The notes beneath the pieces were generated by a model. The model was not told the origin of the DNA. It saw only the letters and a program-made list of their open reading frames with translations, and searched no databases. Source: Thermomicrobiales bacterium (lineage in GTDB: Bacteria; Chloroflexota; Chloroflexia; Thermomicrobiales; UBA6265). Taken from it: a stretch of DNA of 46,273 nucleotides. Location of the stretch: positions 1-46,273 of the forward strand of contig JAUJOZ010000037.1 of assembly GCA_030447415.1 (NCBI GenBank). Direction: 5' to 3'. This document shows, in pieces, positions 1 through 6,823 of this stretch (its first letter is position 1; each line of letters begins with the position of its first letter). Made by a program: the position numbers and the translations under genes.

Positions 1-239
1 GGGGGCGGCTCGTCGTCCGTCGGGCCGCAGCCGGTCAGGAGCACAAGCGCCAGCACCAGCGCCGCGCGCGTGCTCGACTTCACCCGTACGTCCGCCACGG
101 CCCCGTCCGCCACCCGGCGGCACAGGTGGGCCATGAGTTCAGCCGGCGGGGGGGCTGACAGGTTGAGCAGGAGGTTGACCGCCACGGCGACGGCGCGGTC
201 CAGGATGTCGAACGGGTCCATCTCCGCCCGCGGTCCCAT
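1..239 (-). CDS. lipoprotein-like small protein, cut by left edge
   Basis: An open frame runs from ATG at 239 (second ATG at 221) off the left edge. Near position 83 it holds a classic lipoprotein leader: K-S-S-T-R, a run of A/L/V, then the lipobox L-T-G-C followed by G-P-T-D-D-E. A GTG at 83 in the same frame would place that leader exactly at the N-terminus, so the real start may be 83. If the ATG is used, 52 residues with an amphipathic look (MDPFDILDRAVAVAVNLLLN) precede the membrane segment. The gene follows the XRE regulator on the same strand with a gap of about 45 bases, so the two may be co-transcribed. No function can be assigned because the mature part lies outside the window. Confidence 0.5.
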   Translation of the reverse strand, partial: MGPRAEMDPFDILDRAVAVAVNLLLNLSAPPPAELMAHLCRRVADGAVADVRVKSSTRAALVLALVLLTGCGPTDDEPP

Positions 240-263
240 CCCCGATCCCGACGAGGATCGGGG
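240..263. other. perfect 9-bp stem hairpin between regulator and lipoprotein-like gene
   Basis: CCCCGATCC at 240-248 pairs perfectly with GGATCGGGG at 255-263 around a 6-base loop. There is no T-tract on either side, so it is not a standard terminator. It sits between the XRE gene stop (285) and the next start (239) and could modulate translation or mRNA stability; that role is inference. Confidence 0.45.
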
Positions 264-284
264 GACGGATCCCGGGCCGACGGG

Positions 285-749
285 CTAGGGATTCGGGTCA
301 GGCTTGCGCGGCCGTGCCGATGGCGGTGCCGGACGGGCGACCCACTCCCGGAGTATGAGCCGCAGCAACTCAGCGCGCTCGCCGGACAGGTCCGCCCGAT
401 CGACGAGGGTGTGGAGGCCATCGCGCACTGGGTCGGGCGGGGGTGGCTCATCGTACCCCCAGACCTCCTGCGGCGTGACCTCCCCGGCGGCGATGAGCAG
501 TTCGACGTGGGCGATGCCAAGGGCGCGGGCCAGGCGACGCCGGATATCGGCGTTCGGCAGCGCGACATCCCCGACCTCCAGTTTGGAGAGGCCGGTCGGG
601 CCGACGCCGGCGAGGTCAGCCAGTTCCTTCTGGCTCATGCCCAGCGCCAGCCGCCGCTGCCGGACCACCCGCCCCACGCCCATCGGAGCGTCACCTTCAG
701 TACTCATCGCGTGCAGGCTATTTCCTTTTTGAACTTCTGACAAGATCAT
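285..749 (-). CDS. XRE-family helix-turn-helix transcriptional regulator
   Basis: A 154-residue DNA-binding protein. Residues of roughly 27-82 form a Cro/C1-type HTH: 'RQRRLALGMSQKELADLAGV' with the recognition helix around GPTGLSKLEVG, then a repeat of the helical bundle ending in ALGIAHVELL. The C-terminal half is short, Pro/Arg-rich at the end, and has no recognisable ligand domain. Two starts are possible: ATG at 749, or ATG at 707 (MSTEGDAP), which begins closer to the conserved domain; the latter has AAGGAA about 15 bases upstream. It is the first gene of a short minus-strand unit with the lipoprotein-like ORF downstream, which it might regulate. The target is unknown. Confidence 0.85.
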   Translation of the reverse strand: MILSEVQKGNSLHAMSTEGDAPMGVGRVVRQRRLALGMSQKELADLAGVGPTGLSKLEVGDVALPNADIRRRLARALGIAHVELLIAAGEVTPQEVWGYDEPPPPDPVRDGLHTLVDRADLSGERAELLRLILREWVARPAPPSARPRKPDPNP

Positions 750-778
750 TCCTATTGCTCCGTCTTCTCCTTACCGCT

Positions 779-1042
779 CTATGAGGACCACCACCGCCCG
801 CACCCGACCCGTCCGCACGCGCCGATCTTCACGACATGGCTGGAGTCGATGAACAGGATGTCGCCGGCCTGGAGGCCCGTGAACTCGGTCAGCGGGATGT
901 CCTGTGCCCGCGCCATGACCAGCCGCGCCAACCCCGGGAAGTCCCGCCGCAGGACGTCGTTCGGGTGGGGCTCGATGGCGGTCAACTCGCCGGGGCGGCC
1001 ATCGCGCTCCTGGTTGGCGTCGACCGCCTGGGCATCGAAGTA
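779..1042 (-). pseudogene. fragment of a class I SAM methyltransferase (Methyltransf_24-like)
   Basis: The minus strand encodes about 74 codons matching the middle of a Rossmann methyltransferase common near glycan clusters: TYFDAQAV, then ELTAIEPHP, then AQDIPLTEF, then AGDILFIDSSHVVKIG. The acidic end of beta-2 (the E of IEPHP) and the strand-4 'ILFIDSSHV' signature are clear. There is no proper N-terminus with the GxGxG loop, and after VKIG the reading becomes unrelated (ACGRVGCGRWWSS), so both ends are missing. I read it as a decayed remnant, not a working enzyme. It lies a kilobase from the glycan biosynthesis cluster, which may be its origin. Confidence 0.6.
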
Positions 1043-1243
1043 TGTCGTTCGGGCAGGACGAGTCAAGGGATTGACGCCGCGTGACGCCAAGACAGGCAGA
1101 TGAGGGTGATCGCTCTCGCGCCCACAGCAGTGCCAGCCATTGAGTGATTGCAACCTCGGCCGGTAGACGGCCCGGCGCCACGCCGTACGTTCTCATGGAA
1201 CGTGAGATCAAGTGATGGCAAACCTCAATTAGCACGCTGCTTG

Positions 1244-1272
1244 TTGCGCTCCTTCGCCATTCGTGCTAAGGT
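1244..1272 (+). promoter_or_regulatory. possible promoter for the LPNTG protein gene
   Basis: TTGCGC at 1244-1249 and TAAGGT at 1267-1272 are separated by 17 bases, upstream of the start at 1361. The -10 match is weak (three of six), so the call rests mainly on spacing and position. Confidence 0.25.
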
Positions 1273-1360
1273 CCCGGGTGGGTACGTCGGCTGCACGACT
1301 TGGCGGTTCGCCTCGGTCGTACGGTGGGCGAGGGAAGGAAGCACGGGGGAAGGGTGAGAG

Positions 1361-1771
1361 ATGTCCCGAAGTGATTTGATCGACGGCTATCGGCGCGGGC
1401 GGGTCAACAGGCGATCGTTCATCAAGGGCATGGTTGCTCTTGGCATGTCTGCGGCGGTCGCAAGCTCGATGGCCGACGATCTCCGTGCCGCGCCAGCTCC
1501 AACGACTCGTGGTGCGGTGCGCTCGTTTGCCGCCCAAGACGACGTGTACGGCGGCGATGACGTGTACGGTGGCGATGACGTGTACGGTGATGGGGACGAC
1601 GTGTCGGGCGGCGCGACGGGCGGGACCGCGACGACGCTGCCAAACACCGGTGCTGGTGCCTTCGCTGATTCCGACTCCTCGGCCCTGAAGCCGTTGGCAA
1701 TCGCCGGCGCAGCCGCCGCGTTCGTTGCGGCCAGCATCCGCAAGCTCCGAGGCTCGGAAACCGCCGAGTAG
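1361..1771 (+). CDS. small Tat-exported protein with DDVYGG repeats and LPXTG-like anchor
   Basis: A 136-residue protein. Residues 16-22 (NRRSFIK) followed by a hydrophobic stretch form a twin-arginine signal peptide that should be cleaved around residues 38-45. Residues 60-84 carry three and a half copies of DDVYGG/GDDVSGG, acidic and tyrosine-containing. LPNTG at 93-97 is followed by a linker, a hydrophobic helix at about 110-126, and a basic tail (RKLRG), the layout of a sortase cell-wall sorting signal. The start has a purine-rich site (GGGGGAAGGGTGAGAG) just upstream. The gene is monocistronic, ending in a strong hairpin. Whether a sortase anchors it cannot be judged here: none is in the window. 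The repeats could bind metal ions; that is speculation. Confidence 0.75.
   Translation: MSRSDLIDGYRRGRVNRRSFIKGMVALGMSAAVASSMADDLRAAPAPTTRGAVRSFAAQDDVYGGDDVYGGDDVYGDGDDVSGGATGGTATTLPNTGAGAFADSDSSALKPLAIAGAAAAFVAASIRKLRGSETAE
1538..1612 (+). repeat. in-frame 18-bp tandem repeat coding for DDVYGG
   Basis: Units start at 1538, 1556 and 1574, each close to GAYGACGTGTACGGYGGC, followed by a degenerate fourth unit (GACGACGTGTCGGGCGGC) offset by one codon. Near-identity at third positions suggests recent duplication, and copy number may vary between strains. Confidence 0.85.
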
Positions 1772-1822
1772 GATCGGCCGGCGGCGTCTAGGCTCACGAC
1801 CTGTGGATTAGATTACCAGTAC

Positions 1823-1852
1823 AAGCGGGCAGCCCATTTGGGTTGCCCGCTT
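1823..1852 (+). terminator. hairpin terminator after the LPNTG gene
   Basis: A 13-bp stem (1823-1835 with 1840-1852, one G-U pair) with a 4-base ATTT loop lies 50 bases after the stop codon. The following bases (GGCTTATCTGT) are only modestly T-rich. It is the only strong hairpin between this gene and the convergent glycan cluster and may serve both directions. Confidence 0.65.
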
Positions 1853-1963
1853 GGCTTATCTGTGGTGTGAATAGGACCGGTGATCAGAGCGAACGCCTAG
1901 CGTCTTCACTCCTCGGGCTAACCTGTTGAGCAGCACCGCGCAATAATCGGCACCTAGGGGGGG

Positions 1964-2848
1964 TCAGCGGCGCGGTGAAGGTAGCTTAGCAGGGCCTGAG
2001 TTCGAGCCAGGGGTGCTTGGCGGTTCCGAGAGGCCGAAGAGACCGAGGATGCGATTTGGGTCAGCAAATCGCTCCAGGCGTGCGGCGTTGAAGCCGCCAA
2101 TGTTGGCGTCGTGCCGCTGGTACAGCCACATCGGCTGATCAGTGTATACACGGACCAAGGGTACCGCCTGGTCGATCTCTGTGTGCTTGCGCTGGTAGGG
2201 CGTTTTGCAGGCTGTCAACGGCTCGACGAGGGCAAAGGAGAATTTCTCTGCCACGTAGACCGCCACGTTCCCCCCCTCGCTGACTGCCCCGTACGGGAAG
2301 TCGATGCCCCACGCTGGTCCGGGTTCGCCTTCCTGTCGCACACGAGTAATAGCCACGTCTAGCGCGGCAAAATAGCGGGCATTGAGCGAGTCGTCACTGT
2401 CAAGCCGAGCCCAGCAGACGCGCTCGGCCCCGGTCGGTGCCAATGCCTGCCGCACGGCGGCGGGGACATCCGTGGCGAGGGCACGTGCCCAATCGCGCGG
2501 CAGGAACAGCGGCACGATCCACTCGTGCGTGCGCAGATCATCAAGCAGCGCGGCGACCGCCGAAGGCACCTCCGTGTCGAACAGTAGGAACCAGGCATGG
2601 GGCCGGGGCCACTGGATGAGCATGGGCGGCAGGCAGAGCGCCCGGAAGGCAGCAGCGCGGCGGGCGCACCAGTCCTCGTAATCAGGGTCGCCCCGCACGG
2701 GGGCCGTGGCGGGCGCTAGGCCGTGCAGGTTGAAACGAGTCATCGCCGCGAACGCCACGTCTGCGCTCTCGAACGCCTCGTTCCGCGCGTCACGACTTAC
2801 TAACAGGTGCATGAGGCGAAAGGATAGCACGTGGCCGTGACGACGCAT
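1964..2848 (-). CDS. glycosyltransferase, putative rhamnosyltransferase family
   Basis: A 294-residue protein resembling the 'putative rhamnosyl transferase' family. Signs are: TRFNLHG near residue 37; the DPDYEDWCARRAAAFRALCLP block; WFLLFDTEVP near residue 86; and ARLDSDDSLNARYF near residue 150, whose DSDD probably coordinates the nucleotide sugar and metal. A C-terminal aromatic/basic region (MWLYQRHDANIGGF) is also typical. The start is ATG at 2848, directly after AGGA; an internal ATG at 2812 lacks a binding site. It is the last gene of the minus-strand glycan cluster, about 140 bases downstream of the GT4 gene. The sugar specificity is not readable from sequence. Its base composition is lower in GC than the surrounding genome. 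Confidence 0.7.
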   Translation of the reverse strand: MRRHGHVLSFRLMHLLVSRDARNEAFESADVAFAAMTRFNLHGLAPATAPVRGDPDYEDWCARRAAAFRALCLPPMLIQWPRPHAWFLLFDTEVPSAVAALLDDLRTHEWIVPLFLPRDWARALATDVPAAVRQALAPTGAERVCWARLDSDDSLNARYFAALDVAITRVRQEGEPGPAWGIDFPYGAVSEGGNVAVYVAEKFSFALVEPLTACKTPYQRKHTEIDQAVPLVRVYTDQPMWLYQRHDANIGGFNAARLERFADPNRILGLFGLSEPPSTPGSNSGPAKLPSPRR

Positions 2849-2989
2849 TCCTGTACAGGTCGCCTGATCCCCCGCGTGGCCCCGTTGCCGACGCGCTGTG
2901 CCGTGTACGGCGGGTTCATAGCGGCAGTCTGATCAGTCTTCGCCGACACAGCCGCGGGTGTTCCGAGGGAACCACGTGCATCCAACACT

Positions 2990-4348
2990 CTAAGGCTCAC
3001 TGAACGTGGCTTCCTGTTGCCAGACCTGTTGCTCATCTCGCGGGTAGTTTGGAGGATCTTCGGCGAGCAACTCCTGGCTCATTTGCCTCGCTTGATATCG
3101 GACATCTACGACTTGCCTGTACATCTGCTCGATTTGCTGTAGCTGATTTTGAAGCCGAAACTTTGCACCGGCTCGTTCGCGACCTGCTTCGCCTAACCGC
3201 TGTCGGAGCGCGCGATCGCGCGTCAACACTTTCAGTTTCGTGGCCAATGCCTCAGGGTCGCGGCGAGCCACGACGAATCCCGTTACACCGTCGGCCACAT
3301 TTTCGACAAGGCCATCCGCATCACTACAGACTACAGGCAAACCGGTTGCCTGAGCCTCGATGACGGACACGCCAAACCCCTCGGTAACGCTTGCTAGCAG
3401 GAAGACATCCGCCTGGAGCATCTCGCCCTTCACGGCCTTTTTCGGCAGGGCCCCTAATAGCTTGACGCTATGTTCGATTCCCAAATCATGTGCCGTGTAC
3501 AGCACTGCTGATCGTTGGTCTCCGTCACCGATGATCCGATATTCGAGTGATATACCTTCGGAGGCCAAACGATTCACTGCTTGGATCGCGTATTCGTAGC
3601 CCTTTTGCCAGACGAGCCGCCCCACACTCAGAATGCGCAGCGGTCGCTCGGCGGTGCCCAGGCCCTCACGATAGACACGCTGGTCATTCGTGAAAAAATC
3701 TTCATCCGCTGCATCATTGATGATAAAGAATGGCTTGTTCGGTGGACATCCGCGGACGCGAGCCGTTTTCCACAGGCTATTGCTCACCAGATGGATCGCG
3801 TCGGCTTCCTTCCACACCCTGCGGTAGAACGACGAATCATCCAGTCCAAGATGGCAGATGTCGAAGCCTCGGAAGCTGACGATGGTCTTGGCCCGGACAG
3901 GGCGCGTGGCGTGAATCCAGTCCCGGGCAAGCGATCCGAACTCGAAATGGATGAGCTTGGGATTCAACGAACGAAGCGTCTGATCGAGATCCCGCGACAC
4001 ATGCAGCCGCTCGCGCAGGTCACCCCGGGTCTGGATCTCCGGGAAGAACGTCCACTGCGATGCATCGCTCCTGAGTGCGGCGACATGAACGTCCCAACCG
4101 CGGTCGGCTAGAGCGAGGAACTTGTCGGCAATGAACGTTTCGGAGAACTTTGGGAATCCGAGGGTGACCAAGACGATTCGGTCGCGAGGAACGGGGACAG
4201 CGTCACCCCCCGGACGCTCGACCGCGAGGGCGCTCCGGATACGACTCATGAGCGGCAGCGCGGCGGCCGGGAGCTGACTCCCTGGTCGTTTCGTAGGCGA
4301 ACTGTTCCCCTTCGACGCGACGGAGAGCGTCTGCTGGTTTCCGTCCAT
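2990..4348 (-). CDS. GT4-family (GT-B fold) glycosyltransferase
   Basis: This retaining glycosyltransferase would transfer a sugar from a nucleotide donor to a growing surface glycan at the cytoplasmic membrane face. The N-terminal Rossmann half shows LVTLGFPKFSETFI and VHVAALRSD; the C-terminal half shows RILSVGRLVWQKGYEYAIQA, YRIIGDGDQR, and the donor-binding motif EGFGVSVIEAQATGLPVV, with both glutamates of the E-x7-E motif. The start at 4348 (MDGNQQ) has an AGGGAG site four bases upstream. The frame stays open further up to a TTG at 4441 and beyond, overlapping the end of the sulfotransferase, so a longer start or an ancestral fusion is possible. It lies downstream of the GT2 and sulfotransferase genes. 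Confidence 0.85.
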   Translation of the reverse strand: MDGNQQTLSVASKGNSSPTKRPGSQLPAAALPLMSRIRSALAVERPGGDAVPVPRDRIVLVTLGFPKFSETFIADKFLALADRGWDVHVAALRSDASQWTFFPEIQTRGDLRERLHVSRDLDQTLRSLNPKLIHFEFGSLARDWIHATRPVRAKTIVSFRGFDICHLGLDDSSFYRRVWKEADAIHLVSNSLWKTARVRGCPPNKPFFIINDAADEDFFTNDQRVYREGLGTAERPLRILSVGRLVWQKGYEYAIQAVNRLASEGISLEYRIIGDGDQRSAVLYTAHDLGIEHSVKLLGALPKKAVKGEMLQADVFLLASVTEGFGVSVIEAQATGLPVVCSDADGLVENVADGVTGFVVARRDPEALATKLKVLTRDRALRQRLGEAGRERAGAKFRLQNQLQQIEQMYRQVVDVRYQARQMSQELLAEDPPNYPRDEQQVWQQEATFSEP

Positions 4349-4451
4349 CTTCTCCCTCGTCACGAACACCGGTAACACCGGTACGTTCTCGAAGCCCGTC
4401 GAACGGTACAGCCCTTCATAGCAGTCAAGCCCGATGAGCAAGCGACGAGCA

Positions 4452-5225
4452 TTATCGGAAGGGACGCAGGCAGGCAGGGGAGAACGGCTCGCCTAGAAAG
4501 GAAAGGCACAGCTTCAGGATGCGTTCCGGGGCTTGCACCAGTTCATCCCGTCTTACCCGAAGCACCGTGTCCGACCCGAACGCACGCTCGGCGGCTACGC
4601 TGGCGTCGACTGACTTCAGCCAGTGCTCGTAGGCCGCTTCCTCAGTCATCTGCCTGAAATGCGATCGGTAGATCTGCTTCTTCACAGGATCGGTGAGGGC
4701 TCCGACTACTTCGTCAGCATCTCTAAGCACATGAAAGAATCTGGCCTGGGGAAAGAGTCGGAGCAAGCCGAAGACGTTGAAGCAGTGGTCAGGAGAACCG
4801 TCAACCCACCGGGTCGGCCGCACGGGAGAGATCGGAACTGGCGGTGCAGGCTTGGCAAGCCCCGCCTCATCCTTGATATCACCCACATCCCCTTCCACCC
4901 CCCTCCAGTTTCGGGGCTCCAGGAAGAGGTTGAAGACTGCCTGTCCGAAGTACTCGCAGAAATCCTCGATCTCGATGCCTATCAGATCTAGTTGGGACTG
5001 AGCTCGGTGCTGCACGCCGAGGGCATAGGACTCGTGGAGGCTGCGCGAGAAGTGACCGAGCCAACGGGAGTCGACGAGTGGAACGATGTTCGGATGCTGT
5101 CCGAGGCTCCAGGTTAACAGGCTGGCGCCCGAGCGCAGCGATCCAATCACGAAGATCGGTCGTGCAGATTGATTCATTGGGCGTGCCGTACCCTCCAGCA
5201 GCGTGTGAGTCGTGTAGGTCGGCAT
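4452..5225 (-). CDS. sulfotransferase family protein
   Basis: Predicted to move a sulfuryl group from PAPS to a sugar or other acceptor. Near the N-terminus PIFVIGSLRSGASLL is the 5'-phosphosulfate-binding loop (usual form PRSGTSLL), followed by GQHPNIVPLVDSRW. HVLRDADEVV near residue 160 and LRVRRDELVQAPERIL near 225 match the 3'-phosphate-binding strand and the later 'yEdLv..P...l' motif. The protein starts nine bases after the GT2 stop (ATG 5225); ATG at 5177 is an alternative with GGAGGG upstream. It ends abruptly at FSPACLRPFR, a little shorter than most relatives, and the next frame stays open there, so a C-terminal frameshift cannot be excluded. Its context suggests a sulfated exopolysaccharide. 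Confidence 0.8.
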   Translation of the reverse strand: MPTYTTHTLLEGTARPMNQSARPIFVIGSLRSGASLLTWSLGQHPNIVPLVDSRWLGHFSRSLHESYALGVQHRAQSQLDLIGIEIEDFCEYFGQAVFNLFLEPRNWRGVEGDVGDIKDEAGLAKPAPPVPISPVRPTRWVDGSPDHCFNVFGLLRLFPQARFFHVLRDADEVVGALTDPVKKQIYRSHFRQMTEEAAYEHWLKSVDASVAAERAFGSDTVLRVRRDELVQAPERILKLCLSFLGEPFSPACLRPFR

Positions 5226-5234
5226 GGGCCAGCT

Positions 5235-6179
5235 CTACTGCGCCAGCCCGCGCGCCCACCCAGCCACCGTGGCGGCTTCCCGCGCCGGGGCCAGCCGTGG
5301 TCCCGTCACATGGGTAAGGTTGATTGGTGGGGCGAGGCGCATCGGGGAAAGGTCGGGTTCTTGGCCTCCGGCTGCAAGTTCCGCATTTCGGCGAGCGCGC
5401 TCGTGTTGACGCGCACGCAGTTGCAGTCGCTCTGGTGACCAAAGACCGGTTTGTGGGTCCTCCGTAAGCGAACCTTGCCTCGTCCGGTAGAAGTAGCAGT
5501 ACTTAGGAGAGTTGACGATGCGCGCCGCGAAGGCCGCCCGGCGAAGGAACTCCGTGTCGCCGCCAAAGCGTAGACCGGTCGCAAACCCGCCGATTCTCAT
5601 CACCAGGTCGCGTGACACTATGCTGGTCGGGTGATGGAGAGGATTAGATGCCGGGCGGGTAATGAGGGCGGCATTGACGTCGAGCGGAAAGGTGTAGGTG
5701 ACAGCTTCATATTCGTCGCACAGAATCCTGATCCCCTGACAGCCGACGTACTCAGACGATGAGTACTCCGCTTCCTCGAGGAGCACTTCAAGCCGGTTAT
5801 CGGCTGACCAATCATCGGCGTCTTGGAACATGTAGGCGTCGTAGCCGGTCTCATTGATGACCTGCTGCACGAGCCGGAAGGGGCCGACATTCTCTGCCGA
5901 AGTGAGGAGGGTGACCTGGGGGAATTGCTTGACGATCTCTACCGGAGGAGTGTTCGATGCGTCGTCAACCACGACGATGCCCTGCGGCGAGCGGGACTGC
6001 GTGACGAGAGAGTCGAGGCAGTCTGGCAGCCAGCGTTCGCATTTGAAGTGCGGGATGACGGCGAGGACGGACGCATCTCGGCTCAGGGGCTCGCCCTGAC
6101 GGCCAAACGTCGATTCCGTCGCGGCCCGTGCATCCGGCTCTATGATCCAATCCTTGTCCTCGGGCGACGAAACAACCAT
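5235..6179 (-). CDS. GT2-family (GT-A fold) glycosyltransferase
   Basis: An inverting glycosyltransferase of the GT2 superfamily. Seen in order: VLAVIPHFKCERWLPDCLDS, IVVVDDASNTPP, LLTSAENVGPFRLVQQ, and the metal/nucleotide-binding YMFQDADDWSADNRLEVL. A later HHPTSIVSRDLVMRIGGF and GGDTEFLRRA supply the acceptor-side motifs of this family. The ATG at 6179 has an AGGTG site three bases upstream; a GTG two codons earlier is possible. It is the first gene of the minus-strand glycan cluster and is followed after nine bases by the sulfotransferase, so these two are probably translated from one message. Its C-terminal 50 residues are Pro/Ala-rich. Confidence 0.85.
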   Translation of the reverse strand: MVVSSPEDKDWIIEPDARAATESTFGRQGEPLSRDASVLAVIPHFKCERWLPDCLDSLVTQSRSPQGIVVVDDASNTPPVEIVKQFPQVTLLTSAENVGPFRLVQQVINETGYDAYMFQDADDWSADNRLEVLLEEAEYSSSEYVGCQGIRILCDEYEAVTYTFPLDVNAALITRPASNPLHHPTSIVSRDLVMRIGGFATGLRFGGDTEFLRRAAFAARIVNSPKYCYFYRTRQGSLTEDPQTGLWSPERLQLRARQHERARRNAELAAGGQEPDLSPMRLAPPINLTHVTGPRLAPAREAATVAGWARGLAQ

Positions 6180-6515
6180 GCTCACCTCTACCTGCAGCCC
6201 CGACCAACGGGGGAAGGTTGAAGGTTGACACGAGTCGAGTCGATCTTATGGTGCTTGAGACTCGTTCGGCTGCTCCCGATTTTGCCACAGAACGACGACG
6301 GATCGCGCCTCCCTGATGCACTGGTCTGGCACCCACCCTGACCGGAATGCGAGGCCGAGGGGTACGGGGTGCGGGAGTTGGGCGGGAGCCAGCGGGGGCT
6401 GGGAAAGGGTGGGAGCGACCGCCGTTGGATGCGTGGGCGGCTTAGGCGCCCGCCTTGTGGCCGACGCTTCCTATGCCACCTGTCGGTTGGCCGCTAAATC
6501 CCCCATGTCGTGTGT

Positions 6516-6521
6516 TAGGAT
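6516..6521 (+). promoter_or_regulatory. extended -10 promoter element upstream of the GT2 relic
   Basis: TGTTAGGAT gives TAGGAT at 6516-6521 (four of six) with a TGT extended element. No good -35 lies at 16-18 bases, although TTGGCC is at 6487. Transcription would run into the leader hairpin at 6572 and the GT2 remnant. Confidence 0.3.
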
Positions 6522-6571
6522 GCCTGGTGGAGAACGCCCGGGTTCCCTCCCACGTTCCCCATCCGTTTTGG

Positions 6572-6600
6572 CCCCCCGCCTGCCCCAATTGGGCGGGGGG
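6572..6600 (+). terminator. strong GC hairpin followed by TCTCTT, attenuator or terminator
   Basis: CCCCCCGCC (6572-6580) pairs with GGCGGGGGG (6592-6600) around an 11-base loop, then TCTCTTCG. Placed about 50 bases after the probable promoter and 45 before the relic's GTG start, it looks like a leader attenuator; it could equally be a stand-alone terminator. Confidence 0.45.
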
Positions 6601-6643
6601 TCTCTTCGTGCCTGCCCGCGCGTGCATCCCGCGCCCCATCGGT

Positions 6644-6755
6644 GTGGAAAATGCGTCGCGAAGCGTTCGTCCCCGCCGCGTCGAGTTCGTCAGCGTCATC
6701 CTGCCCCGCCTGAACGAGGAGGCCGCCGTCGCCGAGCAGGCAGGGCATGCCATGC
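6644..6755 (+). pseudogene. N-terminal relic of a GT2 glycosyltransferase
   Basis: Beginning at GTG 6644, the plus strand encodes VEFVSVILPRLNEEAAVAEQ, the diagnostic first beta strand and 'LNEE' turn of dolichyl-phosphate-mannose-type GT2 enzymes. After about residue 32 (GHAM) similarity is lost and no DxD-containing continuation follows in any frame before the convergent MFS gene at 6824. The relic keeps an upstream promoter-like element and hairpin. I read this as a gene truncated by a deletion whose right breakpoint lies near 6755. Confidence 0.55.
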
Positions 6756-6823
6756 CTGCGCCATGCGTCGCCCATCCCGCGCGGCCAACCGGACCCCGAC
6801 GTCTGCCCCTGCCCCCGGTTGCG

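Noticed and set aside
1538..1612. possible CRISPR or regulatory repeat
   Set aside because: The 18-base units are contiguous, without spacers, and translate in frame to DDVYGG, so they are coding tandem repeats.
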